Source: JAHRVQ01 sp964548025
GTDB lineage: Bacteria > Pseudomonadota > Gammaproteobacteria > Pseudomonadales > Azotimanducaceae
Reading direction: 5' to 3'
Assembly: GCA_964548025.1 (NCBI GenBank)
Contig: CAZJRI010000004.1
Coordinates: forward strand, 20,679 to 84,678
DNA: 64,000 bases
Shown here: piece by piece, positions 7,915-16,999 of the stretch
Position numbering within the stretch: position 1 is the first letter of the stretch
Layout of the letters: every line of letters begins with the position of its first letter
Notes under the pieces: generated by a model
What the model saw: only the letters and a program-made list of their open reading frames with translations
Database searches by the model: none
What the model was told of the DNA's origin: nothing
Made by a program: the position numbers and the translations under genes

Positions 7915-9294
7915 ATGGAACTTTCCCCACTGACTGCAGTAACGCCCATTGATGGCAGATATGCCGACAAAACTCTCTCACTGAGAAATATCTTCAGTGA
8001 GTACGGGCTCATTTATCATCGAGTAATTGTTGAAGTACGCTGGTTCCAATTTCTCGCTTCAATAGATGAACTTGGTGAATTGCCTGCGCTTTCAGGGGAG
8101 GCTCAGAATTATCTGAATGCGATCATTGAGAAATTCAGCCTGGCAGATGCTGAAATAGTCAAAGGATTCGAGAAAACGACGAATCATGATGTTAAAGCAG
8201 TCGAATACTTCCTAAAGGAAAAGTTCGTTGAGAGTAATATGCCTGAACTACAGGAAAAGCTGGAATTCATTCACTTTGCCTGTACTTCCGAGGATATTAA
8301 TAACCTGTCTTATGCACTAATGCTCGACTCGTCACGAAGAGATGTCCTCGTGCCAATGCAGGAATCGGTGATTGATCGAATAAAGGAACTCGCACTGGCG
8401 TATCGCACAGATGCCATGTTGTCTAAAACTCACGGGCAGGTGGCTTCTCCGACAACAATGGGTAAAGAATTTGCGAATGTGGTCCACCGCCTTAATCGAC
8501 AGATAGAACAAATTCGTGCAGTTCCCATCCTCGGCAAAATCAATGGCGCAGTCGGTAATTTTAATGCACACGTGTCGAGCTATCCCGAATTGGAATGGAT
8601 CAGCCTGGGTGAATCGTTTGTCTCATCCCTCGGATTGACTTCGAATCCCTACACCACCCAGATTGAACCTCATGACTATATTGCCGAGTTGTTCCAGGCG
8701 GTTGGCCGGTTTAACACGGTCCTGCTGGATTTTGATCGGGATATCTGGGCCTATATTTCAGTGGGGTATTTCAAGCAGAAACAGATCGCAGGTGAAACCG
8801 GCTCTTCAACAATGCCGCACAAGGTCAACCCGATTGATTTTGAAAATTCTGAAGGAAACCTCGGCATGGCGAATGCCATTTTGGCCCACTTGAGTGAGAA
8901 GTTGCCAATTTCCCGATGGCAGCGTGATTTAACCGATTCAACCGTCCTGAGAAATCTTGGCAGTGGCGTTGCCTATTCAATTATCGCCTATCAGTCGAGT
9001 CTGAAAGGGCTGGGCAAATTGGAATTGAATCGAGCAGTACTCACCGCTGAACTCGACGGTAGCTGGGAGGTTCTAGCAGAACCGATCCAGACTATCATGC
9101 GCAAATATGATATCGAAGAACCCTATGAGAAATTAAAAGCCCTGACCCGTGGACAATCGCTTGATAAGTCGAGCATCGACAGAATGATTGATGACCTGGA
9201 TATGCCGGAACCTGCGAAAGACAGGATAAAAGAACTGACACCGGCAAATTATATTGGTATCGCTGTCAATCTGGTCGATCAACTCGTGGGTTGA
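7915..9294 (+). CDS. purB: Adenylosuccinate lyase
   Basis: The 459-residue protein is the E. coli-type PurB of the fumarase/aspartase superfamily, acting at two steps of purine synthesis (SAICAR to AICAR, and adenylosuccinate to AMP). It starts MELSPLTAVTPIDGRYADK and contains the signature GETGSSTMPHKVNPIDFENSEGN with the flexible catalytic loop, plus KTHGQVASPTTMGKE. It lies 43 bp after hflD on the same strand, completing the conserved block. Confidence 0.97.
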   Translation: MELSPLTAVTPIDGRYADKTLSLRNIFSEYGLIYHRVIVEVRWFQFLASIDELGELPALSGEAQNYLNAIIEKFSLADAEIVKGFEKTTNHDVKAVEYFLKEKFVESNMPELQEKLEFIHFACTSEDINNLSYALMLDSSRRDVLVPMQESVIDRIKELALAYRTDAMLSKTHGQVASPTTMGKEFANVVHRLNRQIEQIRAVPILGKINGAVGNFNAHVSSYPELEWISLGESFVSSLGLTSNPYTTQIEPHDYIAELFQAVGRFNTVLLDFDRDIWAYISVGYFKQKQIAGETGSSTMPHKVNPIDFENSEGNLGMANAILAHLSEKLPISRWQRDLTDSTVLRNLGSGVAYSIIAYQSSLKGLGKLELNRAVLTAELDGSWEVLAEPIQTIMRKYDIEEPYEKLKALTRGQSLDKSSIDRMIDDLDMPEPAKDRIKELTPANYIGIAVNLVDQLVG

Positions 9295-9345
9295 TAGCAT
9301 CTTATCCAGGGTAAATGCATGTCGACAGATTATCAGGTGTAAGTA

Positions 9346-10491
9346 ATGTGGTTCGCTCATTCAAAGATCAATCATCGGGACTTCAAAGACAAGTTCTGGA
9401 GAAAACAGCCCGTTCAACTGGCTCATAACCTGCAATTGCCGGAGATTGAACGTGATCTATCAAAAGAGCGTATTTTTTCGCTGTGTGCAGAGGAATTAGT
9501 CGAGTCGCGGCTGATAGAAACAAAGGATGATAACTACATTCTTGAACTTGGTCCCCTGGATATCCAGCGGCTGCCAGATCAAAGCATCCTGATACTCCAG
9601 AGCCTGGACTCGCATATTGGCTCAGTTGCACGCCTGCTGTCAGATCACTTCGCGTTCTTACCAAGGTGGAGGATTGATGATGTGATGGCTAGCTACGGCA
9701 CCGCATCAGGAAGTTGCGGCCCTCACTTCGATCATTACGATGTATTTCTGCTCCAGATCAGGGGTAGTAAATTATGGCACCTGGATGAAGGGGACCACTC
9801 GGAATCAGATTTGCTGCCTCATTCAGACCTGAGGCTTCTTGCCGATTTCAAGGCTTCGACCGAAATTGATCAGCAACCAGGGGATGTTCTTTATATTCCT
9901 CCCGGTATTGGTCACTGGGGTGTTGCTTCGGATGACAGTCTGACCCTGTCGGTCGGAATTCGAAATCCTACCCTGAATGGTTTGATCTCCAATTTTGCAG
10001 ACGCTGTAGGTGATCTGCTTCCTGCGATGGAGACACTTGACGATGCTCTGGATCTGGATAGTCAGATCACCGGAATACAGCGTGCGACGTCAGATCGAAT
10101 CACGAATAGACTCACAGAAGTCCTGTCGAATAGTGACTATGTCGAGAGATGGTTTGGTGCCTATATGACTGAGCTTAGAGAACCCGAACTTATCGATCCG
10201 CCTGATCGCCTCTACTCACTCGAAGATGTTAGTGCAGCTCAGGCGACACCTTCAATTTTTAGCTGTCATCTTGCATCCCGCCTGGCACACCAGACGCAAG
10301 GGAATGTGTCACTTGTCTTCATCAATGGCGAGTCATTTCAGTGTCAGGATATAGTGCCTGACTGGTTCAAAACCCTGGAAACGGAGCGGAGCATAAGTAA
10401 TGAGGGTATTGATACCGGCGATGACGATCTGATCATACTCATGCATCTGTTGAATTCGGGAGCCGTTTCATCGAGTGTGATTGCAGGATGA
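9346..10491 (+). CDS. roxA: JmjC/cupin-fold ribosomal oxygenase, RoxA (YcfD)-like
   Basis: The 381-residue protein has the 2-oxoglutarate/Fe(II) facial triad of the cupin-4 (JmjC) family: HxD in CGPHFDHYDVFLLQ and the distal His in PPGIGHWGVA. The N-terminal FKDKFWRKQPVQL and IRGSKLWHL are also typical. E. coli RoxA (YcfD) hydroxylates Arg81 of ribosomal protein L16 and lies near purB, as here. The C-terminal 130 residues would be the winged-helix dimerisation part. Substrate identity is inferred from homology and position. Confidence 0.88.
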   Translation: MWFAHSKINHRDFKDKFWRKQPVQLAHNLQLPEIERDLSKERIFSLCAEELVESRLIETKDDNYILELGPLDIQRLPDQSILILQSLDSHIGSVARLLSDHFAFLPRWRIDDVMASYGTASGSCGPHFDHYDVFLLQIRGSKLWHLDEGDHSESDLLPHSDLRLLADFKASTEIDQQPGDVLYIPPGIGHWGVASDDSLTLSVGIRNPTLNGLISNFADAVGDLLPAMETLDDALDLDSQITGIQRATSDRITNRLTEVLSNSDYVERWFGAYMTELREPELIDPPDRLYSLEDVSAAQATPSIFSCHLASRLAHQTQGNVSLVFINGESFQCQDIVPDWFKTLETERSISNEGIDTGDDDLIILMHLLNSGAVSSSVIAG

Positions 10492-10524
10492 GCCTGCTCT
10501 GCATACCATAAGCTAGCAAGAACA

Positions 10525-10554
10525 GACAAGCTAAGAACTGACAAGCTAAGAACT
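10525..10554. repeat. 15-bp tandem duplication upstream of the GNAT fusion gene
   Basis: GACAAGCTAAGAACT occurs at 10525-10539 and again at 10540-10554, 12 bp before the ATG at 10567. A degenerate further copy (AGCTAGCAAGAACA) precedes it. The array fills most of the 75-bp gap between roxA and the next gene and may change leader length. Confidence 0.85.
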
Positions 10555-10566
10555 CTGACGAACAAG

Positions 10567-12060
10567 ATGACACCAACACTCGAACTCAGAAAATTCAATA
10601 TCAAGGAAGTGAATTGGCAGACTCACCAGAGCGTGCTTTCTAATATTCGTCGACTTGTTTTTATCGTTGAACAAGAGGTGCCCCAGGAAGAAGAGTGGGA
10701 TGGATTGGATGATACTGCCTGGCATTGGTTGGCAACTGATGAGAACGACGAGCCAATCGGCACCGCTCGATTACTGTCAACCACACAGATTGGTCGAATG
10801 GCGGTGCTTCCTGAATACAGGGGGCTGCATATAGGTGCCGCCCTTTTAGAGAGGGCCGTAGAGAAAGCACGACATCTGGGATATGAGTCAGTATTTCTTA
10901 ATGCGCAAACCCACGCGCTGGCATTCTATGAAAAATCAGGATTCGAGTATGAGGGAGAAGAATTCCTTGAGGCCGGTATTCCCCATCGTAGAATGACAAA
11001 AGCCCTTCAGCCCTTGCAGGATGCTGGCCAGAGGAAAATAATTCGCGGTGAAATTCCCCTTGTCTCAATACGAAATTTCGATACTTCCGAGATTGAGTGG
11101 GATCAGCACGCACAGGTCATTCGATCACTGAGAAGGAATGTGCTGGTTGTTGAACTCGGATTACCGGAAGAGGTTATCGAAGATGAAAAGGACGCGGAAA
11201 TGGTCCATTTCCATTCCCAGACGCAGGATGGTCAAACCATCGGCATCATCAGAATGGACCTTGAAGGAAATATTGGCAGACTCGCAGTAGATCCCAATTT
11301 CAGGCGTCAGGGCACCGGACTGGCCCTTCTGGAAGCCGTTTTTGGCAAAGCACAGAGATTTGGCTTGAATGAAATCAGATTACCGGCTCTGGCGGTCCTT
11401 GACAGCTTCTATCAAAACGCAGGCTACATACCCCGGGGAGACAGATTCATTGCCCATGATCTCGAACATCAGGAGTATTTTCGCTCTATAAGCTACGAAG
11501 ATGTGTTCCAGCATGAACGAACCGAGCAGGAAGGGGATCCTTATGCCGACAATCAGGAAGTCGTCTATAGACTTGGCTCGGATCACAAATTCCTTCTGCT
11601 CCGCCGTGAAGAGGAGTTCAGAAGAGTGCTACTGGAAATGTCCAGACAGGCTACCCAGTCAATTCGCATCCTCTCCCCTTTTCTTGACCATAAGTTGTTT
11701 GACTCAACTGAACTTCGCGAGATTTGTTCTGCGCTTGCGCGAAAAAACAAGTATACGACTATAGAGATCCTGCTTTACGATTCGCATCGCGTCGTAAAAA
11801 ATGGCCATGTTTTGCTGGAGATCAGTCGTAAGCTGTCTTCTTCGATAAAGATCAAGATCGTGCATCCCGAGTTAAGAACATCCAATCACGAATTTATCCT
11901 CGTGGATGGCCATGGAGTCATCTACCGCCAGGACATAGATATCTATGAAGGTTATGCGAATTTCAGGGATATCGCCGAGAATAACCGTCTGGGGCGACAA
12001 TTCCGTGCGAGCTGGGACAGTGGTCTGAGAGACCCGAACCTTCGCCAACTCAAGATCTAG
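10567..12060 (+). CDS. Double GNAT acetyltransferase fused to a C-terminal PLD-like domain
   Basis: The 497-residue protein contains two GNAT modules in tandem. The first (about 1-150) has the acetyl-CoA loop in GRMAVLPEYRGLHIGAALLE, and the second (about 165-300) has GRLAVDPNFRRQGTGLALLE. Both are followed by the AFYEKSGF-type or DSFYQNAGY-type strand. The last 160 residues resemble a phospholipase-D-like fold without clear HKD catalytic motifs (VVYRLGSDHKFLLLRREEEFRRVLLEM, SNHEFILVDGHGVIYRQ). GNAT genes near purB are known in Pseudomonas, but two modules plus this tail is unusual. Substrate is unknown. A 15-bp duplication sits just before the ATG. Confidence 0.82.
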   Translation: MTPTLELRKFNIKEVNWQTHQSVLSNIRRLVFIVEQEVPQEEEWDGLDDTAWHWLATDENDEPIGTARLLSTTQIGRMAVLPEYRGLHIGAALLERAVEKARHLGYESVFLNAQTHALAFYEKSGFEYEGEEFLEAGIPHRRMTKALQPLQDAGQRKIIRGEIPLVSIRNFDTSEIEWDQHAQVIRSLRRNVLVVELGLPEEVIEDEKDAEMVHFHSQTQDGQTIGIIRMDLEGNIGRLAVDPNFRRQGTGLALLEAVFGKAQRFGLNEIRLPALAVLDSFYQNAGYIPRGDRFIAHDLEHQEYFRSISYEDVFQHERTEQEGDPYADNQEVVYRLGSDHKFLLLRREEEFRRVLLEMSRQATQSIRILSPFLDHKLFDSTELREICSALARKNKYTTIEILLYDSHRVVKNGHVLLEISRKLSSSIKIKIVHPELRTSNHEFILVDGHGVIYRQDIDIYEGYANFRDIAENNRLGRQFRASWDSGLRDPNLRQLKI

Positions 12061-12088
12061 TGGCTAATTGAATCTTCTGTGTTGACCA

Positions 12089-12586
12089 TCAGGTAACGTT
12101 TGCGGGCATCTTTAGTGCCTCACTGGCGACGATCAGTCCATTGTTGTCTCCATATAGATACTCGCCAGGTCTTATTGTCACACCACCGAAAGAAACCGGT
12201 TCATTGAGCAACCCAACATTCCTTTTGACACTCTTCATCGGATGTACTGCCAGTGCCTGAACACCGAGATCCATCTCTGCGATGATATCCACATCACGAA
12301 TACAGCCATAGATAACGATACCCTGCCAGCCATTGGTAACAGCCTTGAGGGCGAGGTTGTCACCCAGCAGGCCGCATCGCAATGACCCGCCTCCGTCGAC
12401 TACCAATACCTTTCCATCGCCTTCTTCTTCAACCTGGGCAGCAACGAGAGTATTGTCCTCGTGGCACTTTAAAGTCACAATCTGGCCACCGAATGATGAT
12501 CTGCCTCCATAGTTGCTGAAAATCGGTTCGATTACCCGCACAAGGCTGGGGTAGGTATCACAGAGGTCAGGCAATATATAATTCAC
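12089..12586 (-). CDS. rraA: RraA family protein (ribonuclease E inhibitor A-like)
   Basis: The 165-residue protein matches RraA: LPDLCDTYPSLVRVIEPIFSNYGGRSSFGG at the N terminus, VLVVDGGGSLRCGLLGDNLALKAVTNGW in the middle and RPGEYLYGDNNGLIV near the end. E. coli RraA binds RNase E and dampens its activity. Closely related folds act as 4-hydroxy-4-methyl-2-oxoglutarate aldolases, and G-D-N-L and R-D residues of that class are also present, so enzyme activity cannot be excluded. It is convergent with the GNAT fusion gene and divergent from the lytic transglycosylase. Confidence 0.9.
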   Translation of the reverse strand: MNYILPDLCDTYPSLVRVIEPIFSNYGGRSSFGGQIVTLKCHEDNTLVAAQVEEEGDGKVLVVDGGGSLRCGLLGDNLALKAVTNGWQGIVIYGCIRDVDIIAEMDLGVQALAVHPMKSVKRNVGLLNEPVSFGGVTIRPGEYLYGDNNGLIVASEALKMPANVT

Positions 12587-12706
12587 AAATGCTCCCGGAT
12601 TTGAAATATTGAATTTACGTTGCAGATTTTGACGAATAGAGAAATTTCTCTAAAATCCTATTACGGAATCAAATAATACTAAATCACATACCAGCTTTAA
12701 TATGAT

Positions 12707-13327
12707 ATGAAGAGACTGATTGTAACTTTGACCGTGTTGCTTCTGATCTCCCCCCCGGGATTGGCGGAAATCTACATCTATCGGGGTGCCAATGGCGAGC
12801 GTATGGTCACGGATCGACCCCCGCATTCCAGTGAAAACTACCGGCTTGTTATCAAGCGGGATTCAATGAGAGATGCCGGACATATTCTGGCCAATCGATC
12901 AATAGAGACAGGTGGACCAAAGAAGTTCAGCCGTTATATCAATGGCGCGAGTGATCGATTTAACATCGATCCTGCACTGGTTGAAGCCGTGATCCAGGTG
13001 GAATCAGGATTTGATCCAAATGCAGTTTCAAAGAAAGGCGCAACCGGACTGATGCAGTTGATGTCACAAACCGCAGCACAATACGACGTGCGCGATCGAT
13101 TCAATCCGAGGGAGAATATCTTTGCAGGTGTGCAGCACTTAAGCCACTTGATTCGTCGATTCGATGGTGAGCTACCACTCGCGCTTGCAGCATACAATGC
13201 TGGCAGCACTGCCGTTGAACATCATCAGGGAGTACCCCCGTACCCTGAAACCCGGCGTTACATAACCAAGGTTATTGGCTATCACAACAGGTTTCGTCAG
13301 TCTCGCTATGGTGCGGTCGGGCACTAG
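12707..13327 (+). CDS. Lytic transglycosylase with DUF4124 domain
   Basis: The 206-residue exported protein starts with a signal peptide (about 1-20, ending GLAEIY). A DUF4124 segment follows (IYIYRGANGERMVTDRPP), then a family-1 SLT domain from about residue 85: LVEAVIQVESGFDPNAVS with the catalytic Glu at about 99, GATGLMQLM, and LALAAYNAGSTAVEHHQGVPPYPETRRYI. It should cleave peptidoglycan glycan strands in the periplasm. The gene stands alone, divergent from rraA, with no secretion system nearby. Confidence 0.9.
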   Translation: MKRLIVTLTVLLLISPPGLAEIYIYRGANGERMVTDRPPHSSENYRLVIKRDSMRDAGHILANRSIETGGPKKFSRYINGASDRFNIDPALVEAVIQVESGFDPNAVSKKGATGLMQLMSQTAAQYDVRDRFNPRENIFAGVQHLSHLIRRFDGELPLALAAYNAGSTAVEHHQGVPPYPETRRYITKVIGYHNRFRQSRYGAVGH

Positions 13328-13410
13328 TTAATTCCGAGCTAGCAAGGGAAATAATAACCGTGATTGGAATTTCCAAAGCGGTTCATCTATTCCTCGTCAA
13401 GCGCCTTCGT

Positions 13411-13908
13411 TTAGGCATTGGTCAGACCGTCCTCCCCGTAACTATCAGCAGGGCCAATACCGCTTTGACCCAATCTGCCCTTCTCGCCAAAGTGACCTTT
13501 TCCCGGCACATAGTTGGCTTCGACTCTTATTCCATCAGGATCTTCAAACAGTAAGGAATAATAGCCGGGTGCAAACTGATCATCCAATTGTGGTGGATGA
13601 ATAATCCTTGCGTTCAATTTTTCATCCACAAACTGGTAAATGGCATCTACATCAGTTGCAGAACGTGCTCTGAAACAAAAGTGGTGCAATCCACTACGAT
13701 CCTGGTCAAAGGTTTCGGATGCCTTATCAGCAGGTGCACCCCGCACTAGAATGCCAGTTCTGCTTCCGATGCAGTAGATTACGTCTTCTCCCTTGATCAG
13801 GGTCTTCATTTCGAGAAAATTACATAATTGTTCCCAAAAAGGCAGGCATTCGGTTGGATTACTCACCGTCAACTGTATGTGTGCAATTCCATTGACTTCA
13901 ATTGTCAT
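13411..13908 (-). CDS. VOC family (glyoxalase/dioxygenase-fold) protein
   Basis: The 165-residue protein shows a pair of beta-alpha-beta-beta-beta modules typical of the vicinal oxygen chelate superfamily: NGIAHIQLTVSNPTECLPFWEQL at the start, LHHFCFRARSATDVDAIYQF in the middle, and YYSLLFEDPDGIRVEANYVPG near the end. His9, His75-like and the Glu in VEANY are candidate metal ligands. The specific reaction cannot be assigned. It is on the same strand as thrH, 91 bp downstream of it. Confidence 0.8.
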   Translation of the reverse strand: MTIEVNGIAHIQLTVSNPTECLPFWEQLCNFLEMKTLIKGEDVIYCIGSRTGILVRGAPADKASETFDQDRSGLHHFCFRARSATDVDAIYQFVDEKLNARIIHPPQLDDQFAPGYYSLLFEDPDGIRVEANYVPGKGHFGEKGRLGQSGIGPADSYGEDGLTNA

Positions 13909-13999
13909 GGTGATTATGTCCTTTGTTAGCTGAAGTCCGTTCGATCCGTCATCTGGTAAAGCAGTTCACAGATTCGTTGATCAGCGCTGGGAATTGCTG

Positions 14000-14608
14000 T
14001 CAGCATTCATCCGCAGCGGCATCGATCAGGCGATGCAACTCATCATATTCCTTCGTCACAGGAAATTGGGGGAATTCATCGATTACGTTTTGAGGTGCTC
14101 TGAAGAGAAATCCCTTATCAGCTTCTGACAGCATGCTTGTATCGTTGTAGGAATCACCTGCTGCGAAGATCCTGAAATTCAACTGCCGCAAAGATTTCAC
14201 AGATTTACGCTTGGGATCTTCTTGTCTCAATTTATAGTCGATCACCATGCCGTCATCATTGACTACCAGTTTGTGACAAAAAAGTGTCGGCCAATGAAGT
14301 TGCTTCATAAACGGTCCGGCAAATTCGTAGAACGTATCTGAGAGTATGATGACCTGATATGACTCGCGCAGAGAGTCAAGAAATTCGATGGCGCCAGGTA
14401 GAGGTTTAAGATTCGAGATAACAGCCTGAATATCATCCAGTCTGAGATTATTTTCTGTAAGAATCCGAAGCCGCTGCTTCATCAGATCATCGTAATTCGG
14501 GATATCCCTTGTTGTAGCCTTCAGCGACTCGATCCCGGTCGCTTCGGCAAATTCAATCCAAACCTCGGGTATCAGAACGCCCTCAAGGTCCAAACAAACT
14601 ACATCCAT
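14000..14608 (-). CDS. thrH: ThrH, phosphoserine phosphatase / homoserine phosphotransferase
   Basis: The 202-residue HAD-superfamily protein starts MDVVCLDLEGVLIPEVWIEFA, the ThrH variant of the DxDxT motif. SDTFYEFAGPFMKQLHWPTLFCH and AAGDSYNDTSML supply motifs II and IV. In Pseudomonas ThrH dephosphorylates phosphoserine and can transfer the phosphate to homoserine, and it neighbours cysH as here. That synteny links serine supply with cysteine synthesis. Confidence is high because ThrH is clearly separable from SerB by length and motif. Confidence 0.92.
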   Translation of the reverse strand: MDVVCLDLEGVLIPEVWIEFAEATGIESLKATTRDIPNYDDLMKQRLRILTENNLRLDDIQAVISNLKPLPGAIEFLDSLRESYQVIILSDTFYEFAGPFMKQLHWPTLFCHKLVVNDDGMVIDYKLRQEDPKRKSVKSLRQLNFRIFAAGDSYNDTSMLSEADKGFLFRAPQNVIDEFPQFPVTKEYDELHRLIDAAADEC

Positions 14609-14700
14609 CTCTTTTACTTCCCTTATAGAAACCAGCTTCCATCAGATGGGCGGGATTGTTTCACGGGAAACTCCTGCATGGCAACAATTTCCACTCATCA

Positions 14701-14716
14701 AATCCAATAATGGATT
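14701..14716. repeat. Palindrome in the thrH-cysH divergent region
   Basis: AATCCA (14701-14706) and TGGATT (14711-14716) are perfect inverted arms with a 4-bp spacer. It lies 101 bp before the cysH ATG and could be an operator. It does not resemble known CysB sites closely enough to name the regulator. Confidence 0.3.
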
Positions 14717-14817
14717 AAACCCTTAAATCGCTATGGTTATTTACATATGTCTTAAAGAGATTTCTCAGTCTGGGACTGTTTTGCTAGTCTAGTGGCTTTT
14801 TCGGGTCAGCAGGTGTC

Positions 14818-15504
14818 ATGACACAAATTCAGCCCCAGGATATTCTTCGAAAAGCGTTTGAAACTCATGAGGAAATCGCCATTTCATTCAGCGGTGCAGA
14901 GGATGTCATATTAATTGATATGGCATGTAATCTGTCGGATACCGTCTCCGTTTTCTCACTGGATACAGGGCGTCTGCATCCAGAGACCTATCAGTTTATC
15001 GAGCAGGTTAGAGATCACTACGGAATAGAAATCGACATCTTGAGCCCGGATAGCGATGCCGTTCAACAGTTGACCAGGCAAAAAGGCTTGTTCAGCTTCT
15101 ATGAAGATGGACACCAGGAATGTTGCGGGGTAAGAAAAATAGAACCACTGAAACGTCATCTTGAAAATCTTGATGCCTGGATTACCGGCCAGCGGCGTGA
15201 CCAGAGTCCTACCCGCACTGACGTACCGTTTGATCAGGTTGATAATGCGTTCTCCGGGCGCGGAGAGGCACTGCACAAGTATAATCCGCTTGCAGACTGG
15301 AGTTCGCACAAGGTCTGGCAATATATTCGGGAAAACGATGTGCCTTTCAATCCACTACATGAGCAAGGCTATCTGAGCATAGGATGCGCACCCTGCACTC
15401 GCCCTGTTGGTCCTAATCAGCATGAAAGAATGGGTCGCTGGTGGTGGGAAGAATCGACCAAGAAGGAATGTGGACTTCATATTATCAATGTGAGTCAGCA
15501 GTGA
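14818..15504 (+). CDS. cysH: Adenylylsulfate (APS)/PAPS reductase, iron-sulfur type
   Basis: The 228-residue enzyme reduces activated sulfate to sulfite. It has the PP-loop-like ISFSGAEDVILIDMA segment, SLDTGRLHPETYQF, and two cysteine pairs (ECCGVRKIEPL and GCAPCTRPV) that bind a [4Fe-4S] cluster. These pairs mark the plant/Pseudomonas-type APS reductase rather than enteric PAPS reductase. Unlike plant forms it has no fused thioredoxin domain, but a thioredoxin-like gene overlaps its stop codon. The nearby cysB probably controls it. Confidence 0.93.
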   Translation: MTQIQPQDILRKAFETHEEIAISFSGAEDVILIDMACNLSDTVSVFSLDTGRLHPETYQFIEQVRDHYGIEIDILSPDSDAVQQLTRQKGLFSFYEDGHQECCGVRKIEPLKRHLENLDAWITGQRRDQSPTRTDVPFDQVDNAFSGRGEALHKYNPLADWSSHKVWQYIRENDVPFNPLHEQGYLSIGCAPCTRPVGPNQHERMGRWWWEESTKKECGLHIINVSQQ

Positions 15505-15839
15505 ACATTACATTTGTTAAGAAGATTCTGGCGAATGGTGAGCCTTGCCAAAAATGCCTGGATGTTGAAAAACGCCTTGAAGATAGTGGCCAGAAACACA
15601 GAATCACTGAAACACTCGTTGCTGATGAGCGCGATGAGAACTCCCCGGGAATGCTGCTTGCAAAAGAACTCAAGGTAGAACGAGCACCGTTTTTCGTTGT
15701 TGAAGATGACAATAGTGCCGAGAAGACGGTTTACACTGTCTATTTCAAATTTGCCAAAGAGGTTCTTGGCAGGGAAAGTTCGAAGCTGGATCAGGGTAAA
15801 GAACTGCTGAATGACAATCCGGATCTGGACTTTATCTGA
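15501..15839 (+). CDS. Small thioredoxin/glutaredoxin-like protein coupled to cysH
   Basis: A GTG at 15501 overlaps the cysH TGA (GTGA), giving a 112-residue protein. It begins VNITFVKKILANGEPCQKC with a CxxC motif at residues 16-19, followed by a region with the cis-Pro-type ERAPFFVVED of the thioredoxin fold. Translational coupling suggests it supplies electrons to CysH, taking the place of the fused C-terminal domain in plant enzymes; this is inference. An ORF extending upstream to 15441 lies inside cysH and is not used. Confidence 0.78.
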   Translation: MNITFVKKILANGEPCQKCLDVEKRLEDSGQKHRITETLVADERDENSPGMLLAKELKVERAPFFVVEDDNSAEKTVYTVYFKFAKEVLGRESSKLDQGKELLNDNPDLDFI

Positions 15840-15864
15840 GTCCCCGGACGAATACCCTTACCCG

Positions 15865-16839
15865 CTATCTAACCGGTAATTCGATATCCTTGAATAGCTG
15901 TTCCAGTTCTGCACGATTATGGCGATCGAATGCCTCTTCAACCATTTCTTTGGTGAGATGGGGTGCAAATAACTCCACAAACTCGAACATATATCCCCGA
16001 AGGAATGTGCCTCGCCGACAACCGATCATGGTGGTGCTACTCTCGAATAGATGACTTGCATCAATAGCCACGAGGTCTTTATCAAGTTCATCATCATATG
16101 CCATCTGCGCAATGATGCCGATTCCAAGCCCAAGACGTACATAGGTCTTGATGACATCAGCATCGGTCGCGGTAAAGACGACCTTGGGCGCCAGACCGTG
16201 GTGCATGAATGCTTCATCTAGTTTTGAGCGTCCGGTGAATCCAAATACATAGGTAACAATTGGATAATTGGCCACATCTTCCAGCGTGATGGCATCCAGT
16301 TGTGCCAGTGGATGATCTTTAGAAACCACGATGCATCGATTCCATTTATAACATGGCATCATGACCAGATCTCCGAACAGATCCAGGCCTTCAGTGGCTA
16401 TTGCAAAATCTACAGCTCCGTCTGCAGCCATTTCTGCAATCTGGATCGGCGTGCCTTGATGCATGTGCAAAGACACATCAGGATACTTGTCGATAAAAGT
16501 TTCGATGATTGAGGGCAGCGCATACCTGGCTTGAGTGTGGGTGGTTGCCACAGACAGACTACCCTTTTTCTCGTTGCTGAATTCCTGCGCAACCTGTTTG
16601 ATACTTTCAACTTTTCTTAATATTTCACCCGCTTTCTCGATGATGGTTTCTCCGGCAGGGGTAACCCTGGTCAGATGCTTCCCGCTTCGGGCGAATACCT
16701 CAACACCGAGTTCGTCTTCCAACAACCTGATCTGTTTACTTATTCCCGGTTGCGAAGTGTATAAACTCTGAGCGGTGGCTGAAACGTTAAGATCGTGATG
16801 CGCGACTTCCCAGATGTATCTCAGTTGTTGAAGTTTCAT
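15865..16839 (-). CDS. cysB: LysR-type transcriptional regulator CysB
   Basis: The 324-residue protein begins MKLQQLRYIWEVAHHDLNVSATA with a LysR helix-turn-helix containing LYTSQPGISKQIRLLEDELG. The effector domain includes VATTHTQARYALP, the CysB-specific thiosulfate/sulfate-binding segment, and YVFGFTGRSKLDEAF. CysB activates cysteine biosynthesis genes with N-acetylserine as inducer. It converges on the cysH-thioredoxin pair and is divergent from a TauE-type exporter, both likely targets. Confidence 0.95.
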   Translation of the reverse strand: MKLQQLRYIWEVAHHDLNVSATAQSLYTSQPGISKQIRLLEDELGVEVFARSGKHLTRVTPAGETIIEKAGEILRKVESIKQVAQEFSNEKKGSLSVATTHTQARYALPSIIETFIDKYPDVSLHMHQGTPIQIAEMAADGAVDFAIATEGLDLFGDLVMMPCYKWNRCIVVSKDHPLAQLDAITLEDVANYPIVTYVFGFTGRSKLDEAFMHHGLAPKVVFTATDADVIKTYVRLGLGIGIIAQMAYDDELDKDLVAIDASHLFESSTTMIGCRRGTFLRGYMFEFVELFAPHLTKEMVEEAFDRHNRAELEQLFKDIELPVR

Positions 16840-16999
16840 GGCAAACCATTCCTTCTCTTGCCTAAAGAGTTCATCAAGAATTGACTTCGAACATATTCAT
16901 AATTCGTCTAAAAATATTAGCAAATATTCTTTTCCAGAATAGATACTTTCCCATAAATTTACAACTTTAGAACTCACCTCAGCAGTAAACGAGCTTTTT

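Noticed and set aside
14701..14760. CysB-binding site in the thrH-cysH gap
   Set aside because: A palindrome exists but does not resemble known CysB half-sites enough to name it.
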